Shown one piece after another: positions 11,136-21,229 of a stretch of 64,000 nucleotides of DNA (position 1 is the stretch's first letter; each line of letters opens with the position of its first letter). Position numbers and translations under genes: made by a program. Source of the stretch: Sambucus nigra. Taxonomy: Eukaryota > Streptophyta > Magnoliopsida > Dipsacales > Adoxaceae. The notes beneath the pieces are model-generated. The model ran no database searches, was not told the origin of the DNA, and saw only the letters and a list, made by a program, of their open reading frames with translations. Location of the stretch: assembly GCA_949130495.1 (NCBI GenBank), contig OX422215.1:533555755-533619754 (forward strand). Direction: 5' to 3'.

Positions 11136-11640
11136 CAACAAAATATTCCAAACTGTACCAACATAGTTAGTCGACGAGGAGAAAATATTCCAAACTGTAC
11201 CAACGTAGTTGGTCGACGAGGAGAAATATTCCTAAAATGCCAACCTGTTTGGCTAGGAAACGAAATATTCCAAACTGTACCAACGTAGTTGGTCGACGAG
11301 AAAATATTCCAAACTGTACCAACATAGTTGGTCAACGAGGAGAAAATATTCCAAACTGTACCAACGTAGTTGGTCGACGAGGAGAAAATATTCCAAACTG
11401 TACCAACGTAGTTGGTCGACGAGGAGAAATATTCCTAAAAATGCCAACCTGTTTCGCTAGGAAACGAAATATTCCAAACTGTACCAACGTAGTTGGTCGA
11501 CGAGGAGAAAATATTCCAAACTGTACCAACATAGTTGGTCGACGAGGAGAAAATATTCCAAACTGTACCAACGTAGTTGGTCGACGAGGAGAAAATATTC
11601 CAAACTGTACCAAGTATGGTTGGTGGGGGATAAAAACCCA
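11136..11640 (+). repeat. 42-bp minisatellite in the Tat element 3' region
   Basis: About twelve units of roughly 42 bp are present, each with AAAATATTCCAAACTGTACC followed by AACGTAGTTGGTCGACGAGG. Two units (near 11228 and 11430) are a shorter variant with CCAACCTGTTTGGCTAGG. Each standard unit holds the perfect inverted repeat ACCAAC-GTA-GTTGGT. Degenerate units continue to about 11790. Short ORFs on both strands here are products of the repeat. Confidence 0.9.
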
Positions 11641-12088
11641 CTAACTATAGTTGGTCGATAAGGAGAATTTATCGACTTTGGTTAGTCGGATACATTTTAT
11701 GAAAAAGGCAAAAATTTACCAAGTATGGTTAGTCGGGGATCAACTCTCACTAACTATAATTGGTCGACGAGCACAATTTAACAACCTCAGTTGGTTGGAA
11801 AAAATTTAAACATTTTTATACTCATTACTTTATTATTAAGTGATCGAGCAACATTACTGATACTTGTAACTTTTTTATTACTAAGTTGGTCGATGAACAG
11901 CACAATATTATTATCTTTTTAACAGAGATACATGAATATAAAGTATTTGATAACTACAAGATAATAGCAATTGAGATTTGCAAGCAAGAATGAAAGTCTT
12001 TCATTAAATTCAAAATAAATTACAAGTTACATTGATAATAAAATGAAAATTACATTGATATGTATACTAACTGTTACATCAAAAATTC

Positions 12089-13360
12089 CTATTCTATTGG
12101 TTTTTTCCCCTCAACTTTCGATACAGGTTCCTCGCCAGCAGGCGGATCATTTAAAGACTGAGGAGAATTGATGAAGTTCAAATCCTTCAGCATCCTGACG
12201 TTCATCACAGAAGGTCGATCTAAAAGATGCTTGGGACCAGATACCTCAATTTGAGAATGTAAATTGTAATCACCGAGGTATTTTGAAATTAAGCTCCGAG
12301 GAATGGCACGAGCTGGGATCCATTCCATGTCCAAATTGTACGGTGGCACAGGCAAGTCGAGCAACCCGGGATCATGGCAGTCCCACAGATAGTGTCCTTG
12401 TTCGAGCTTCAGCACACCTAAGGCATTCAGACAGCCTTGTTTGTAGCCCTCATTATTGGCATTCTGGATACGATCATCCAAATGGAATAGTGCTTCGTTG
12501 TATCCAGCCATCCAGAACTCCCTGGGCTGTTTGTGGAACTGATATGTTAGCTTTTCTAGCTGATCATGGAGGCTCTTGATAAAAAGCTCCTTATTCTCCA
12601 AGATTGACTTCTGCGCAGAGATCTGTTTTTCCAAGTCCCTAATTTTCTTTGACATGTCAGACAAAGCCTGGTTCTTAGCCATTAATTGGAAAGCTTGGTT
12701 CTCTAAGGCAGATGCTGTCCTCTGTTCCTCCACAAGCACCCGAGCTGCTCTTCCTCGTCCCCGAGGAGCTCTTGCTCGTCCCCGAGGAGATGTGGAAGGG
12801 CCCGACCTTTTCAAGGTGTCCAACTCTTGCCTCAATTTGGCATTCTCAACCTCTAAAAATGAAAATCCCTCGTCAGTCACTGGGATTATAGCTGTTGAAG
12901 AAGAGGCTGCAGACTTCAACTGTGCTAGCTCTTTCCGCAAATTGTTATTCTCTTGCTCCAACAGCTCGGCAATCTGTCTACATGCTTCAACTTCACCCCT
13001 TAGGGTTCCCCCCCTGACATCGTACCCAGCAAGGAGCTTCTCGTAGCTCTTCTCGGCAGAAAGCTGCTGATACCTCTTCTCATACCCCTCATGCAACAGG
13101 GCAGTTGATTCCTTGTACTGATTCTGAAGGTCTTCGAGGGTACATTGAAGATCCTCGATCATTTCATAGTAAGCCACATTATTGGCCACAGCTCGGTCAA
13201 GTAAACACTTCAGGTACTGATAAGCTTCGACTGCATGTTCTGAAGCATCATGACCAAGGATATCAGCAACTTGTGCAGCACTCAAGTCTGTATGACCAGC
13301 CTTAAAGTACTCATTGCATTGTTGCAGCAACTTCGTGTCATGGGCAGATAGCAGGTCCAT
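12089..13360 (-). CDS. Antisense ORF2 of the Tat element: coiled-coil protein
   Basis: A 423-residue ORF lies opposite to gag. The N-terminal 70 residues are helical (DLLSAHDTKLLQQCNEYFK). Residues about 70-290 are a long heptad-rich coiled coil interrupted by a basic Pro/Arg/Gly patch (SPRGRARAPRGRGRAARV, about 190-210). The C-terminal third has FWMAGYNEALFHLDD and VPPYNLDMEWIPARAIPRS and ends in an acidic/Lys tail. I recognise no enzymatic motif. It follows ORF1 by about 180 bp in the same antisense direction, so the two could be co-transcribed. A 3' splice-like CTGCTAG stands just upstream of its ATG. It may be a gag-like or nucleic-acid-binding accessory protein, but this is inference. 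Confidence 0.7.
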   Translation of the reverse strand: MDLLSAHDTKLLQQCNEYFKAGHTDLSAAQVADILGHDASEHAVEAYQYLKCLLDRAVANNVAYYEMIEDLQCTLEDLQNQYKESTALLHEGYEKRYQQLSAEKSYEKLLAGYDVRGGTLRGEVEACRQIAELLEQENNNLRKELAQLKSAASSSTAIIPVTDEGFSFLEVENAKLRQELDTLKRSGPSTSPRGRARAPRGRGRAARVLVEEQRTASALENQAFQLMAKNQALSDMSKKIRDLEKQISAQKSILENKELFIKSLHDQLEKLTYQFHKQPREFWMAGYNEALFHLDDRIQNANNEGYKQGCLNALGVLKLEQGHYLWDCHDPGLLDLPVPPYNLDMEWIPARAIPRSLISKYLGDYNLHSQIEVSGPKHLLDRPSVMNVRMLKDLNFINSPQSLNDPPAGEEPVSKVEGKKPIE

Positions 13361-13543
13361 CCTGGCCAGAAACTAGCAGAGAAAGAAAAAATAATCATCA
13401 AAAAGAAGATCAAGACAGAGTACAAATAGAAAAGAGACAACCGTATGGAAGAAAACTCAAGTTTTATTAGATCATAGTGCAGAGTTACAAAGATCTTGAT
13501 TACATTTGATAAAAAGAAAAATAAAGAGAAAAACCGAACAACA

Positions 13544-15729
13544 CTACACCTTTTCTTTATCTCCCAAAACCTTCTCGGGAGGTTGGGAAGAGGAGGCAGG
13601 TTGCTCGGAGGGAACTGTGACTTGTTCGGAGAGCACCAGCTGTTGCTCGGAAGAAGAAACGATTTGCTCGGCAGCAGGCTGGTTGGTTAGGGCATGTTCC
13701 CCCATTACCATTGAAGACTCCTCAGAGGTAGCTTCGTCCTCTTCTAATTCTTCTGGAGTAGGAGGGGGACCAGGGATGTGTCTCTGGAAGAGCTCGGATG
13801 ACTCGTCGACCTTCATTTCCTGAAGGGCAGCAACCCATCCGTCCCTAAAATACTTTATACTGCCATAATCCACTTGAGAGACCATGGCAGCACATCCCTT
13901 ATCCCAACCTTTGTCCCAGCCAGAGCTGAAGGGCTTCTTCACGGCAGCTTTCCTTTTGGCCTTCTCCAAGGCAAGCTTCTCGAACAGCAAAACATCAGCA
14001 GCTTTCAGTTTTTGTTCAGCTTCCTCCTTCTGCCGAGTTATTTCCTGGAGTTGGACCAACCTCTCCTCAGCAGCCTTGAGTTTATTTTCAAATTCCCCAG
14101 CAGTCTTGAGCTTCACATCGAGCTCTTTATTAGCCTTCTCCAAGGCATTCACTTTCCTCTCCAAATCCCTGGAGGCCTCAGCAACCCGAGTTTTCTCCTG
14201 CTCGGAGGAAGCAAGTTTCTTCTCCCAGACTGCCTTATCAGTAGCGTACCTCTGGCGAGATTCCTCCAAGGACTTGGTAGCTTCTTCCAGAGCTCCCTCC
14301 ACACTGGACGAGGAGCAAGAAGCTTTGATTGCTTCATCCTTCTTAAGGATTATGTTGAAGCAGCTCGTCAACTGTAAACAGAAAAAGAAAGCAAAGTCAG
14401 AAACAAATATGAGAAATAACAAAGGAAAATATGAAAAGTTCAAAGTAAAGGTACTTACTGAAGCAAGATGACGAGCAGCCAAAGAAGTAACCATATCCCG
14501 AGTAAGGTTATCTTCATTACTTTGCACCTCGGGAATGGTCGACTTTACCGAGCTCATGTCAGAGCTCGGGGGAACAGACGTGGGAACCCCAGTCCCAGCA
14601 GCAGGGGACTGAATGGTAGTGTCAACCAAATTGACCGAGGAGCTCTTCTTCAGCCTCCTCGGGGGAACCGGTACAACCAAGGAAGAATCCTTGGTCGGTG
14701 ATATCACAATCACCTCTCCAGGAGCAGCAGAGCTGCTCGGAACCACTGCGGGCTTCTCGGCAATCTTCGCAGGAGGAGCTGGAGGAGCTGCAGCAGTTTT
14801 CTTTGTCCCCTCCCTTGGGACATCAATTTTACTCCTCTTTGCCTCCCCAGAACCGGAGGCAGTTTTCTCAAAAAGAGTGGGAGGTCTTCTCTTCTTCATC
14901 CTTTCGCTCAACGGAACGTGAGATTCTGGCGAAGAACTTGCTGAGGGTGGTACTGGCTCTGCTTCACTGATCACTGGACGAGCAGTGAAAGAAGTTGTAT
15001 AGCTCTTGTATTGGAGTAGATAGGAGGCTGATCGAATGTGCTCGTCAGCAACCCTTTGATGCAGACCCCAGATAAGTCCCAAATGCCTTATATTGACATT
15101 TGTTTCTTTTGGGCACTTTCTTTTGCTATCAACTGCAAATAAACAAACATTGTTATCAGTAACACATTTTATCAAACATAAAACAAACATGATTTCAAAA
15201 TAAATAAAATAAAATAAAAATAACCTATCCCATTGCCATAAGGAGGGCATCTGGGACCCTGGTAAACCTCATCTCCGGTTAAAGAAGGGTGTTGCCAATT
15301 TTTTACAACAACCCCATGTTCAAAATAATCCTTGTTGGCATCAGGGAGATTGACTACTAACGCTCTATTTATAAACCTAGTTTTTAAATAATAGATATTA
15401 TCATTAACTGCCCATCTATAGCAGTACATGATTTCTGGAATCCCTATACGAGTTCCATGAACTTGATTTAATTTATGCACCCCATTAACTATTCTCCAGG
15501 TGTTGGGGGCTATTCGTGCAGGAACAACATCAAAGTACTGACAGAATTCCAAACACAGAGGATTTTGTGGAAAAGAAAATCCACACTCAGCAAAAAAGAG
15601 ACTGGGGAACCAATGTCCCTCAGCCAAATTGAAATAATTAGAAGGCTCAGAAAGCTCTTCCAAGACAACCCAAGAGGGAATGGAAAAATCAGATCGAAAT
15701 TTGTCAAGAGACTCAACAGGGTAAACCAT
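13544..15729 (-). CDS. Antisense ORF1 of the Tat element: three-exon protein with a putative-gypsy-type-transposon domain
   Basis: The exons are 15729-15225, 15132-14459 and 14371-13544, joined over introns 15133-15224 (GT...TTTGCAG, 92 bp) and 14372-14458 (GTAAGTAC...TTTACAG, 87 bp). The frame is continuous for 668 residues. Residues 1-168 have the pattern LCLEFCQYFDVVPARIAPN and TWRIVNGVHKL, which resembles Pfam PF04195 (Transposase_28, 'putative gypsy type transposon'). The middle is Pro/Ser-rich. Residues about 320-470 form a coiled coil (ALEKANKELDVKLKTAGEF). The tail is Gln/Ser/Glu-rich. Both introns have splice signals only in the antisense direction, so sense genomic RNA would keep them. 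The second intron is also open and in frame, so its retention would still give a protein. Function is unknown. Confidence 0.75.
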
Positions 15730-15903
15730 GATGATGAATTAAAAGAAATGATGAAGAAGAAGAAGAAAGAGGATCTTACAGAAAAAAGACTGAAGCTGTT
15801 GACAATGAACGACGGAAGAGATGAACGCACAAGAGAGTAGAAGACAATGAAAAACTCGAAGATGAAAATTTGAAAAGATAGAAGACGATGGGAGTCCCTG
15901 TGA

Positions 15904-15913
15904 AGTTTAAATA
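15904..15913 (-). promoter_or_regulatory. Possible TATA box for the antisense ORFs
   Basis: The minus strand reads GGTATTTAAAC about 180 bp upstream of the ORF1 ATG, a plausible TATA element for an antisense transcript starting near 15880. There is no other support. Confidence 0.3.
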
Positions 15914-16205
15914 CCTTGCCTTGGGAACTGGCGAAATAATGATTACAAAAAGGATGATTACGTTACCGGCGGCTAAAAAGCATTAAATATTGACGCGGGA
16001 ATCAAAGCGAACAACAGCGGCTAAAAAGGCGAAAAGTGACGCGGGAACCGAAGCGAGCAGAAAAGTCCAAAAAAGCATGATTCTACGAATTGGGATGGAG
16101 AAATAAATACAAGGGAGATGATCCTAAAAATCAGGAAGAACTATTTAAAGCTACCGTATTCCGAGAAAGAATGTTCCATACTCCTCAAATTTCGAACTAC
16201 GAAAC

Positions 16206-16217
16206 ATTGGGGGCTTC
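16206..16217 (+). other. Polypurine tract of the Tat element
   Basis: ATTGGGGGCTTC lies directly before the 3' LTR start TGTTGATACC, the position of the plus-strand primer for reverse transcription. A tract with TTGGGGGC is typical of Tat/Athila-type elements. Confidence 0.7.
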
Positions 16218-16443
16218 TGTTGATACCAAATTTAATCTGCTGACTTGGATCAATCAAACAAAGACACGTGGCTATCTATATGGCAACAACAAGCACTTCC
16301 GAGATAATCACACGCTCCGAGGAACCATGTTACTCCGAGGAACTCATACGCTCCGAGGAACAGACCTCACCGAGGAACTCACACGCTCCGAGGAACAGAC
16401 CTCTGCGAGTAACCCTTGAATACCAGAAAGCTTACGCGGTCCG
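16218..16443 (+). repeat. Truncated gypsy 3' LTR
   Basis: The first 226 bp match the 5' LTR with 5 substitutions. The LTR then stops at GGTCCG and copia RNase H sequence follows (TGGTAGATAAAG). The same copia segment elsewhere has CTCCGTAGTAGATAAAG, so both sides share TCCG at the joint. The rest of the LTR and the second target duplication are lost. Confidence 0.88.
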
Positions 16444-17610
16444 TGGTAGATAAAGTAACCGTGACCTGCAACACGAACCTCCAACTCACCGAACCACTAG
16501 CTAATATAAAAACATAACCCGTAGCTGACCCACGCTTGTCTAAATCACCCGCATAGTCCGAATCCACATACCTACATACATGTGACATCTCCACCCGTTG
16601 GTACAAAAATGTCACATCAAATGAATCCCATAGATACTGCAAAATCCACTTCACCGCACTTGCATACAGAACTTGAGCCATATACTCCACCTCATCCCCG
16701 GTGCCTGGAAACATCTTAGCAGAGAGTTTAAAGTGTGAAGCCAAGGGAGTATTCACAGACTTTGCATCCTGCATCCCAAACCGGGCTATAATTTTCTTTA
16801 GATATTGCCTTTGTGTAAGACTCAACCTTCACTGCTTCCTCTCTCTCTACTAATCTCCATGCCAAGAATCTTATTGGCTTTACCCAAATCTTTCATCTCA
16901 AACTCCTAGCTCAATTGAGCCTTCATCTTGTCAATTTCTATTATGCTGGAACAAGCAATGAGCATGTCATCAACGTACAAGAGTTAATAGATAAAAGTAC
17001 CTTCCTTGAACCGCTTGAAATATACACATTGATCAAAATCACTCCGTGTGAAATTCTGGCCAAACATGAACGTCTCAAATCGCTTGTAGCACTGTCGAGG
17101 CGATTGCTTCGACCCATACAAAGACTTTCGCAATTTGCACGCATGATTTTCCTTGCCAACAACCTTGAAACCCTCCGGCAGAGACATGGAAATCTCCTCC
17201 TCTAGATCCTTATGCAAGAACGCCGTTTTGACATCGACTAGTTCAAGCTCTAAGTCAAAATGCGTCACCATAGCCAATAGCACCCGAATGGAAGTGTGTT
17301 TCACCATCGGAGAGAACACTTAATTGTAATCAACACTATCCATTTGCGCAAAACCCTTGGCCACTAACCTTGTCTTGTAACGAACGTTGGAATCAGGAGC
17401 CCCATCTTTCTTATCATATACCCACTTACTCCCAATAGACTTCTTCCCCTTAGGCAACTTCACAAGCTCCCAAGTTTCGTTCTTGTAAAGAGAATCAATC
17501 TCTTCACCCATGGCAAACTTCCACTCATCACAATAAGTCCACTCATCGTCTCACGATACGTAGGCTCATCCAAATAAACCAATAATGCAAAAGCAATCGT
17601 GTCATCATTG
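16444..17610 (-). pseudogene. Copia RNase H-RT pseudogene (copy B)
   Basis: The minus-strand layout matches copy A at 6362-7690: MGEEIDSLYKNETWELVKLP at 17511 down, TSIRVLLAMVTHFDLELE, LVDVKTAFLHKDLEEEISMS, CKLRKSLYGSKQSPRQCYKR, LLYVDD-region sequence (broken by a TAA near 16985), LASHFKLSAK and the RNase H start. One in-frame stop replaces EV in NEVFSP near 17320. It starts at the truncated gypsy LTR. Confidence 0.82.
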
Positions 17611-17770
17611 AAGCCATATCTTTCATCTCAAACTCCTAGCTCAATTGAGCCTTCATCTTGTCAATTTCTATTATGCTGGAACAAGCAATGAGCATGTCAT
17701 CAACGTACAAGAGTTAATAGATAAAAGTACCTTCCTTGAACCGCTTGAAATATACACAATGATCAAAATC
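17611..17770 (-). repeat. Short duplicated RT segment
   Basis: About 150 bp (CTTTCATCTCAAACTCCTAG onward) repeat the segment at about 16890-17040 almost exactly, placed between two linker modules. It was inserted by local recombination rather than by transposition, since no LTRs accompany it. Confidence 0.7.
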
Positions 17771-20602
17771 GGTCCCTCATCCTGAATCTCCACCTCTGCA
17801 CTTGAAGAATCGATTGGAGTATTCACCTCCAATTGCACCTTTTTACTCTTATTCTCCGCCGGAGAATCTTCATTCTCTACCTTTGACATATTAAGCATAG
17901 ACGCCTCATCAAAAGTCACTTCCCTACGTACCACTATCTTCTTATCTTCCGCGAACCATAACTTGTATCCCTTGCCAAAGATGGTTGTTCTTGTCGTTGT
18001 TGACTAGGTTCCTCATCCTGAACCTCCACCTCTTCACTTGAAGAATCGATTGGAGTAGTCACCTCCAATTGCACCTTTTCACTCTCATTCTCCACCGGAG
18101 AATCTTCTTTCTCTACCTTTAACATCTTAAGCATAGACGCCTCATCAAAAGTCACATCCCTACTTACCACTATCTTCTTATCTTCCGAGGACCATAACTT
18201 GTATCGCTTGATCCCCTTCCCCCCCCCCCCCCCCCTCCCCGGGGGGCCATGGGTGAAGATTGATTCTCTTTACAAGAACCAATAATGCATAAGAAATCGT
18301 GTCATCATTGAAGCCATATCTTTTTGTAGTTTTCCGAATCCTCGGTTCTCTTCTGCCTGCCAAAGATGGTTGTTCTTGTCGTTGTTGACTAGGTCCCTCA
18401 TCTTGAACCTCCACCTCTTCACATGACGAATCGATTGGAGTAGTCACCTCCAATTGCACCTTTTCACTCTCATTCTCCACCGGAAAATCTTCTTTCTCTA
18501 CCTTTCACATCTTAAGCAGAAGATAGTGGTACGTGGGGATGTGACTTTTATCCCTTGCCAAAGATGGTTGTTCTTGTCGTTGTTGATTCGGTCCCTCATC
18601 CTGAACCTCCACATCTTCACTTGAAGAATCGATTGGAGTAGTCACCTCCAATTGCACCTTTTCACTCTCATTCTCCACCGGAGAATCTTCTTTCTCTACC
18701 TTTAACATCTTAAGCATAGACGCCTCATCAAAAGTCACATCCCTACTTACCACTATCTTCTTATCTTACGCGGACCATAACTTGTATCCCTTGACCCCCC
18801 CTGCCATGGTTGAAGATTGATTCTCTTTACAAGAACCAATAATGCATAAGCAATCGTTTCATCATTGAAGCCATATCTTTTTGTAGTTTTTCGAATCCTC
18901 GGTTCTCTTCCGCTTGCCCAAGATGGTTGTTCTTGTCGTTGTTGACTAGGTCCGTCATCCTGAATCTCCACCTCTGCACTTGAAGAATCGATTGGAGTAT
19001 TCACCTCCAATTGCACCTTTTCACTCTCATTCTCCACCGGAGAATCTTCTTTTTCTACCTTTGACATCTTAAGCATAGACGCCTCATCAAAAGTCACATC
19101 CCTACTTACCACTATCTTCTTATCTTCCGCGAACCATAACTTGTATCCCTTGCCAAAGATGGTTGTTCTTGTCGTTGTTGACTAGGTCCCTCCATCCTGA
19201 ACCTCCACCTCTTCACTTGAAGAATCGATTGGAGTAGTCACCTCCAATTGCACCTTTTCACTCTCATTCTCCACCGGAGAATCTTCTTTTTCTACCTTTG
19301 ACATCTTAAGCATAGACGCCTCATCAAAAGTCACATCCCTACTTACCACTATCTTCTTATCTTCCGCGGACCATAACTCGTATTCCTTGACCCTCCCCCC
19401 CCCCCCCCCCCCCTTCTGCCTGCCAAAGATGGTTGTTCTTGTCGTTGTTGACTAGGTCCCTCATCTTGAACCTCCACCTCTTCACATGACGAATCGATTG
19501 GAGTAGTCACCTCCAATTGCACCTTTTCACTCTCATTCTCCACCGGAAAATCTTCTTTCTCTACCTTTCACATCTTAAGCAGAAGATAGTGGTACGTGGG
19601 GATGTGACTTTTATCCCTTGCCAAAGATGGTTGTTCTTGTCGTTGTTGATTCGGTCCCTCATCCTGAACCTCCACATCTTCACTTGAAGAATCGATTGGA
19701 GTAGTCACCTCCAATTGCACCTTTTCACTCTCATTCTCCACCGGAGAATCTTCTTTCTCTACCTTTAACATCTTAAGCATAGACGCCTCATCAAAAGTCA
19801 CATCCCTACTTACCACTATCTTCTTATCTTACGCGGACCATAACTTGTATCCCTTGACCCCCCCCCTGCCATGGTTGAAGATTGATTCTCTTTACAAGAA
19901 CCAATAATGCATAAGCAATCGTTTCATCATTGAAGCCATATCTTTTTGTAGTTTTTCGAATCCTCGGTTCTCTTCCGCTTGCCCAAGATGGTTGTTCTTG
20001 TCGTTGTTGACTAGGTCCGTCATCCTGAATCTCCACCTCTGCACTTGAAGAATCGATTGGAGTATTCACCTCCAATTGCACCTTTTCACTCTCATTCTCC
20101 ACCGGAGAATCTTCTTTTTCTACCTTTGACATCTTAAGCATAGACGCCTCATCAAAAGTCACATCCCTACTTACCACTATCTTCTTATCTTCCGCGAACC
20201 ATAACTTGTATCCCTTGCCAAAGATGGTTGTTCTTGTCGTTGTTGACTAGGTCCCTCCATCCTGAACCTCCACCTCTTCACTTGAAGAATCGATTGGAGT
20301 AGTCACCTCCAATTGCACCTTTTCACTCTCATTCTCCACCGGAGAATCTTCTTTTTCTACCTTTGACATCTTAAGCATAGACGCCTCATCAAAAGTCACA
20401 TCCCTACTTACCACTATCTTCTTATCTTCCGCGGACCATAACTCGTATTCCTTGACCCTCCCCCCCCCCAATCTTCTTTTTCTACCTTTGACATCTTAAG
20501 CATAGACGCCTCATCAAAAGTCACATCCCTACTTACCACTATCTTCTTATCTTCCGCGGACCATAACTCGTATTCCTTGACCCTCCCCCCCCCCCCCCCC
20601 CC
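17771..20602 (-). repeat. Amplified copia IN-RT linker modules with poly-C spacers (array B)
   Basis: About ten modules encode the same minus-strand VSRDVTFDEASMLKM...SPVENESEKVQLEV...PSQQRQEQPS unit as array A, many still open over 80-120 residues. Poly-C tracts of 7 to 19 bases follow a CTTGAC or CTTGACCCT boundary at 18219, 18795, 19395, 19858, 20460 and 20585. Two copies contain a small inversion of the AGAAGATAGTGGTACGTGGG segment (about 18515 and 19578). Confidence 0.82.
18351..20478 (-). repeat. 1.06-kb higher-order tandem duplication within array B
   Basis: Segment 18351-19413 is repeated at 19414-20478 with an offset of 1063-1065 bp. The differences I see are mainly in poly-C length. 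A further 125-bp partial copy follows (from about 20470). This is either a very recent unequal exchange or an assembly duplication. Confidence 0.8.
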
Positions 20603-20606
20603 ACCC

Positions 20607-20628
20607 CACACACACACACACACACACA
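20607..20628. repeat. (CA)11 microsatellite
   Basis: Eleven CA units directly follow a poly-C tract (20585-20602), at the junction of the linker array with the integrase remnant. Confidence 0.9.
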
Positions 20629-20629
20629 A

Positions 20630-21229
20630 TCGCTTGAACCCATGAAAATTGCCTTTCGAGCTCTCTAATCAATTTTTTCCTCACTAACATGGAAACAAGT
20701 TGGACCCAAAGTAAGGATCATATCGGTACTCCCGCCGTTATCCGACCTAAGAAGCTTAATCTTCTTACCAGTCTGATTCGCCACCATCTTCTTCCATTTA
20801 AGAAACGCCCTAAAGACCTCGTCTTTGTGTTTCATGGTGTAGACCCAAGTCCGTCGAGAGTAGTCATCAATGAACGTCACAAAATAAGTGACTACCCTCC
20901 AAAGATGGTGTCTTCGAAGGACCCCAAACATTCGTGTGAATGTAATCAAGTATGCCTTTCGTGCAATAAATCGTCGTACGAAACTTGACCCGTGTTTGCT
21001 TCCGAAGCACGCAATGCTCACAAAAGCCCAACTTGCAACTCTTCGCACCCTTTAGCAAACGTTGCTTACACAACACTATCCGTGTGAACGTAATCAAGTA
21101 CGACTTTCGTGCAATAAATCGTCGTACCAAACTTGACCCGTGTTTGCTTCCGAAGCACGCAATGCTCACAAAAGCCCAACTTGCAACTCTTCGCACCCTT
21201 TAGCAAACCTTGCTTACACAACACTATCA
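20630..21229 (-). pseudogene. Copia integrase core remnant with a 148-bp tandem duplication
   Basis: Minus-strand reading shows YFVTFIDDYSRRTWVYTMKH and KKIKLLRSDNGG, the first two catalytic Asp motifs of copia integrase. The stretch to the Glu motif is deleted. The frame then reaches a VSEEKID*RARKAIFMG block that leads into the linker. The pre-integrase zinc region (CKLGFCEHCVLRKQTRVKF) is present twice, through a tandem duplication (20934-21081 and 21082-21229). Inactive. Confidence 0.82.

Larger units (their letters stand above)
8059..16443 (+). mobile_element. Tat-lineage Ty3-gypsy element with antisense ORFs, 3' end truncated
   Basis: Layout: 5' LTR 8059-8599, primer site 8602-8618, gag-integrase ORF 8665-10971, 42-bp minisatellite 11136-11640, two antisense ORFs 12089-13360 and 13544-15729, polypurine tract 16206-16217, and the first 226 bp of the 3' LTR. 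Protease, RT and RNase H are absent. Extra, often antisense, ORFs and tandem repeats in the 3' part are known for Tat-lineage elements. The two LTRs differ at 5 of 226 comparable positions, so this is the youngest large element here. Confidence 0.88.

Noticed and set aside
11237..11644. Long ORFs on both strands over the 42-bp repeat, encoding repeated GENIPNCTNVVGRR-like units
   Set aside because: The frame is open only because a 42-bp unit (14 codons) repeats without stops. No domain or conserved start exists.
12283..14970. Plus-strand ORFs opposite the antisense ORFs (12283-13046, 13506-14970)
   Set aside because: They mirror the coiled-coil codon bias of the minus-strand genes and have no recognisable domains.
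4901..20600. Direct repeats with regular spacers, considered as a CRISPR-like array
   Set aside because: The units are long, coding and copia-derived, the spacers are homopolymers, and the genome is a plant.
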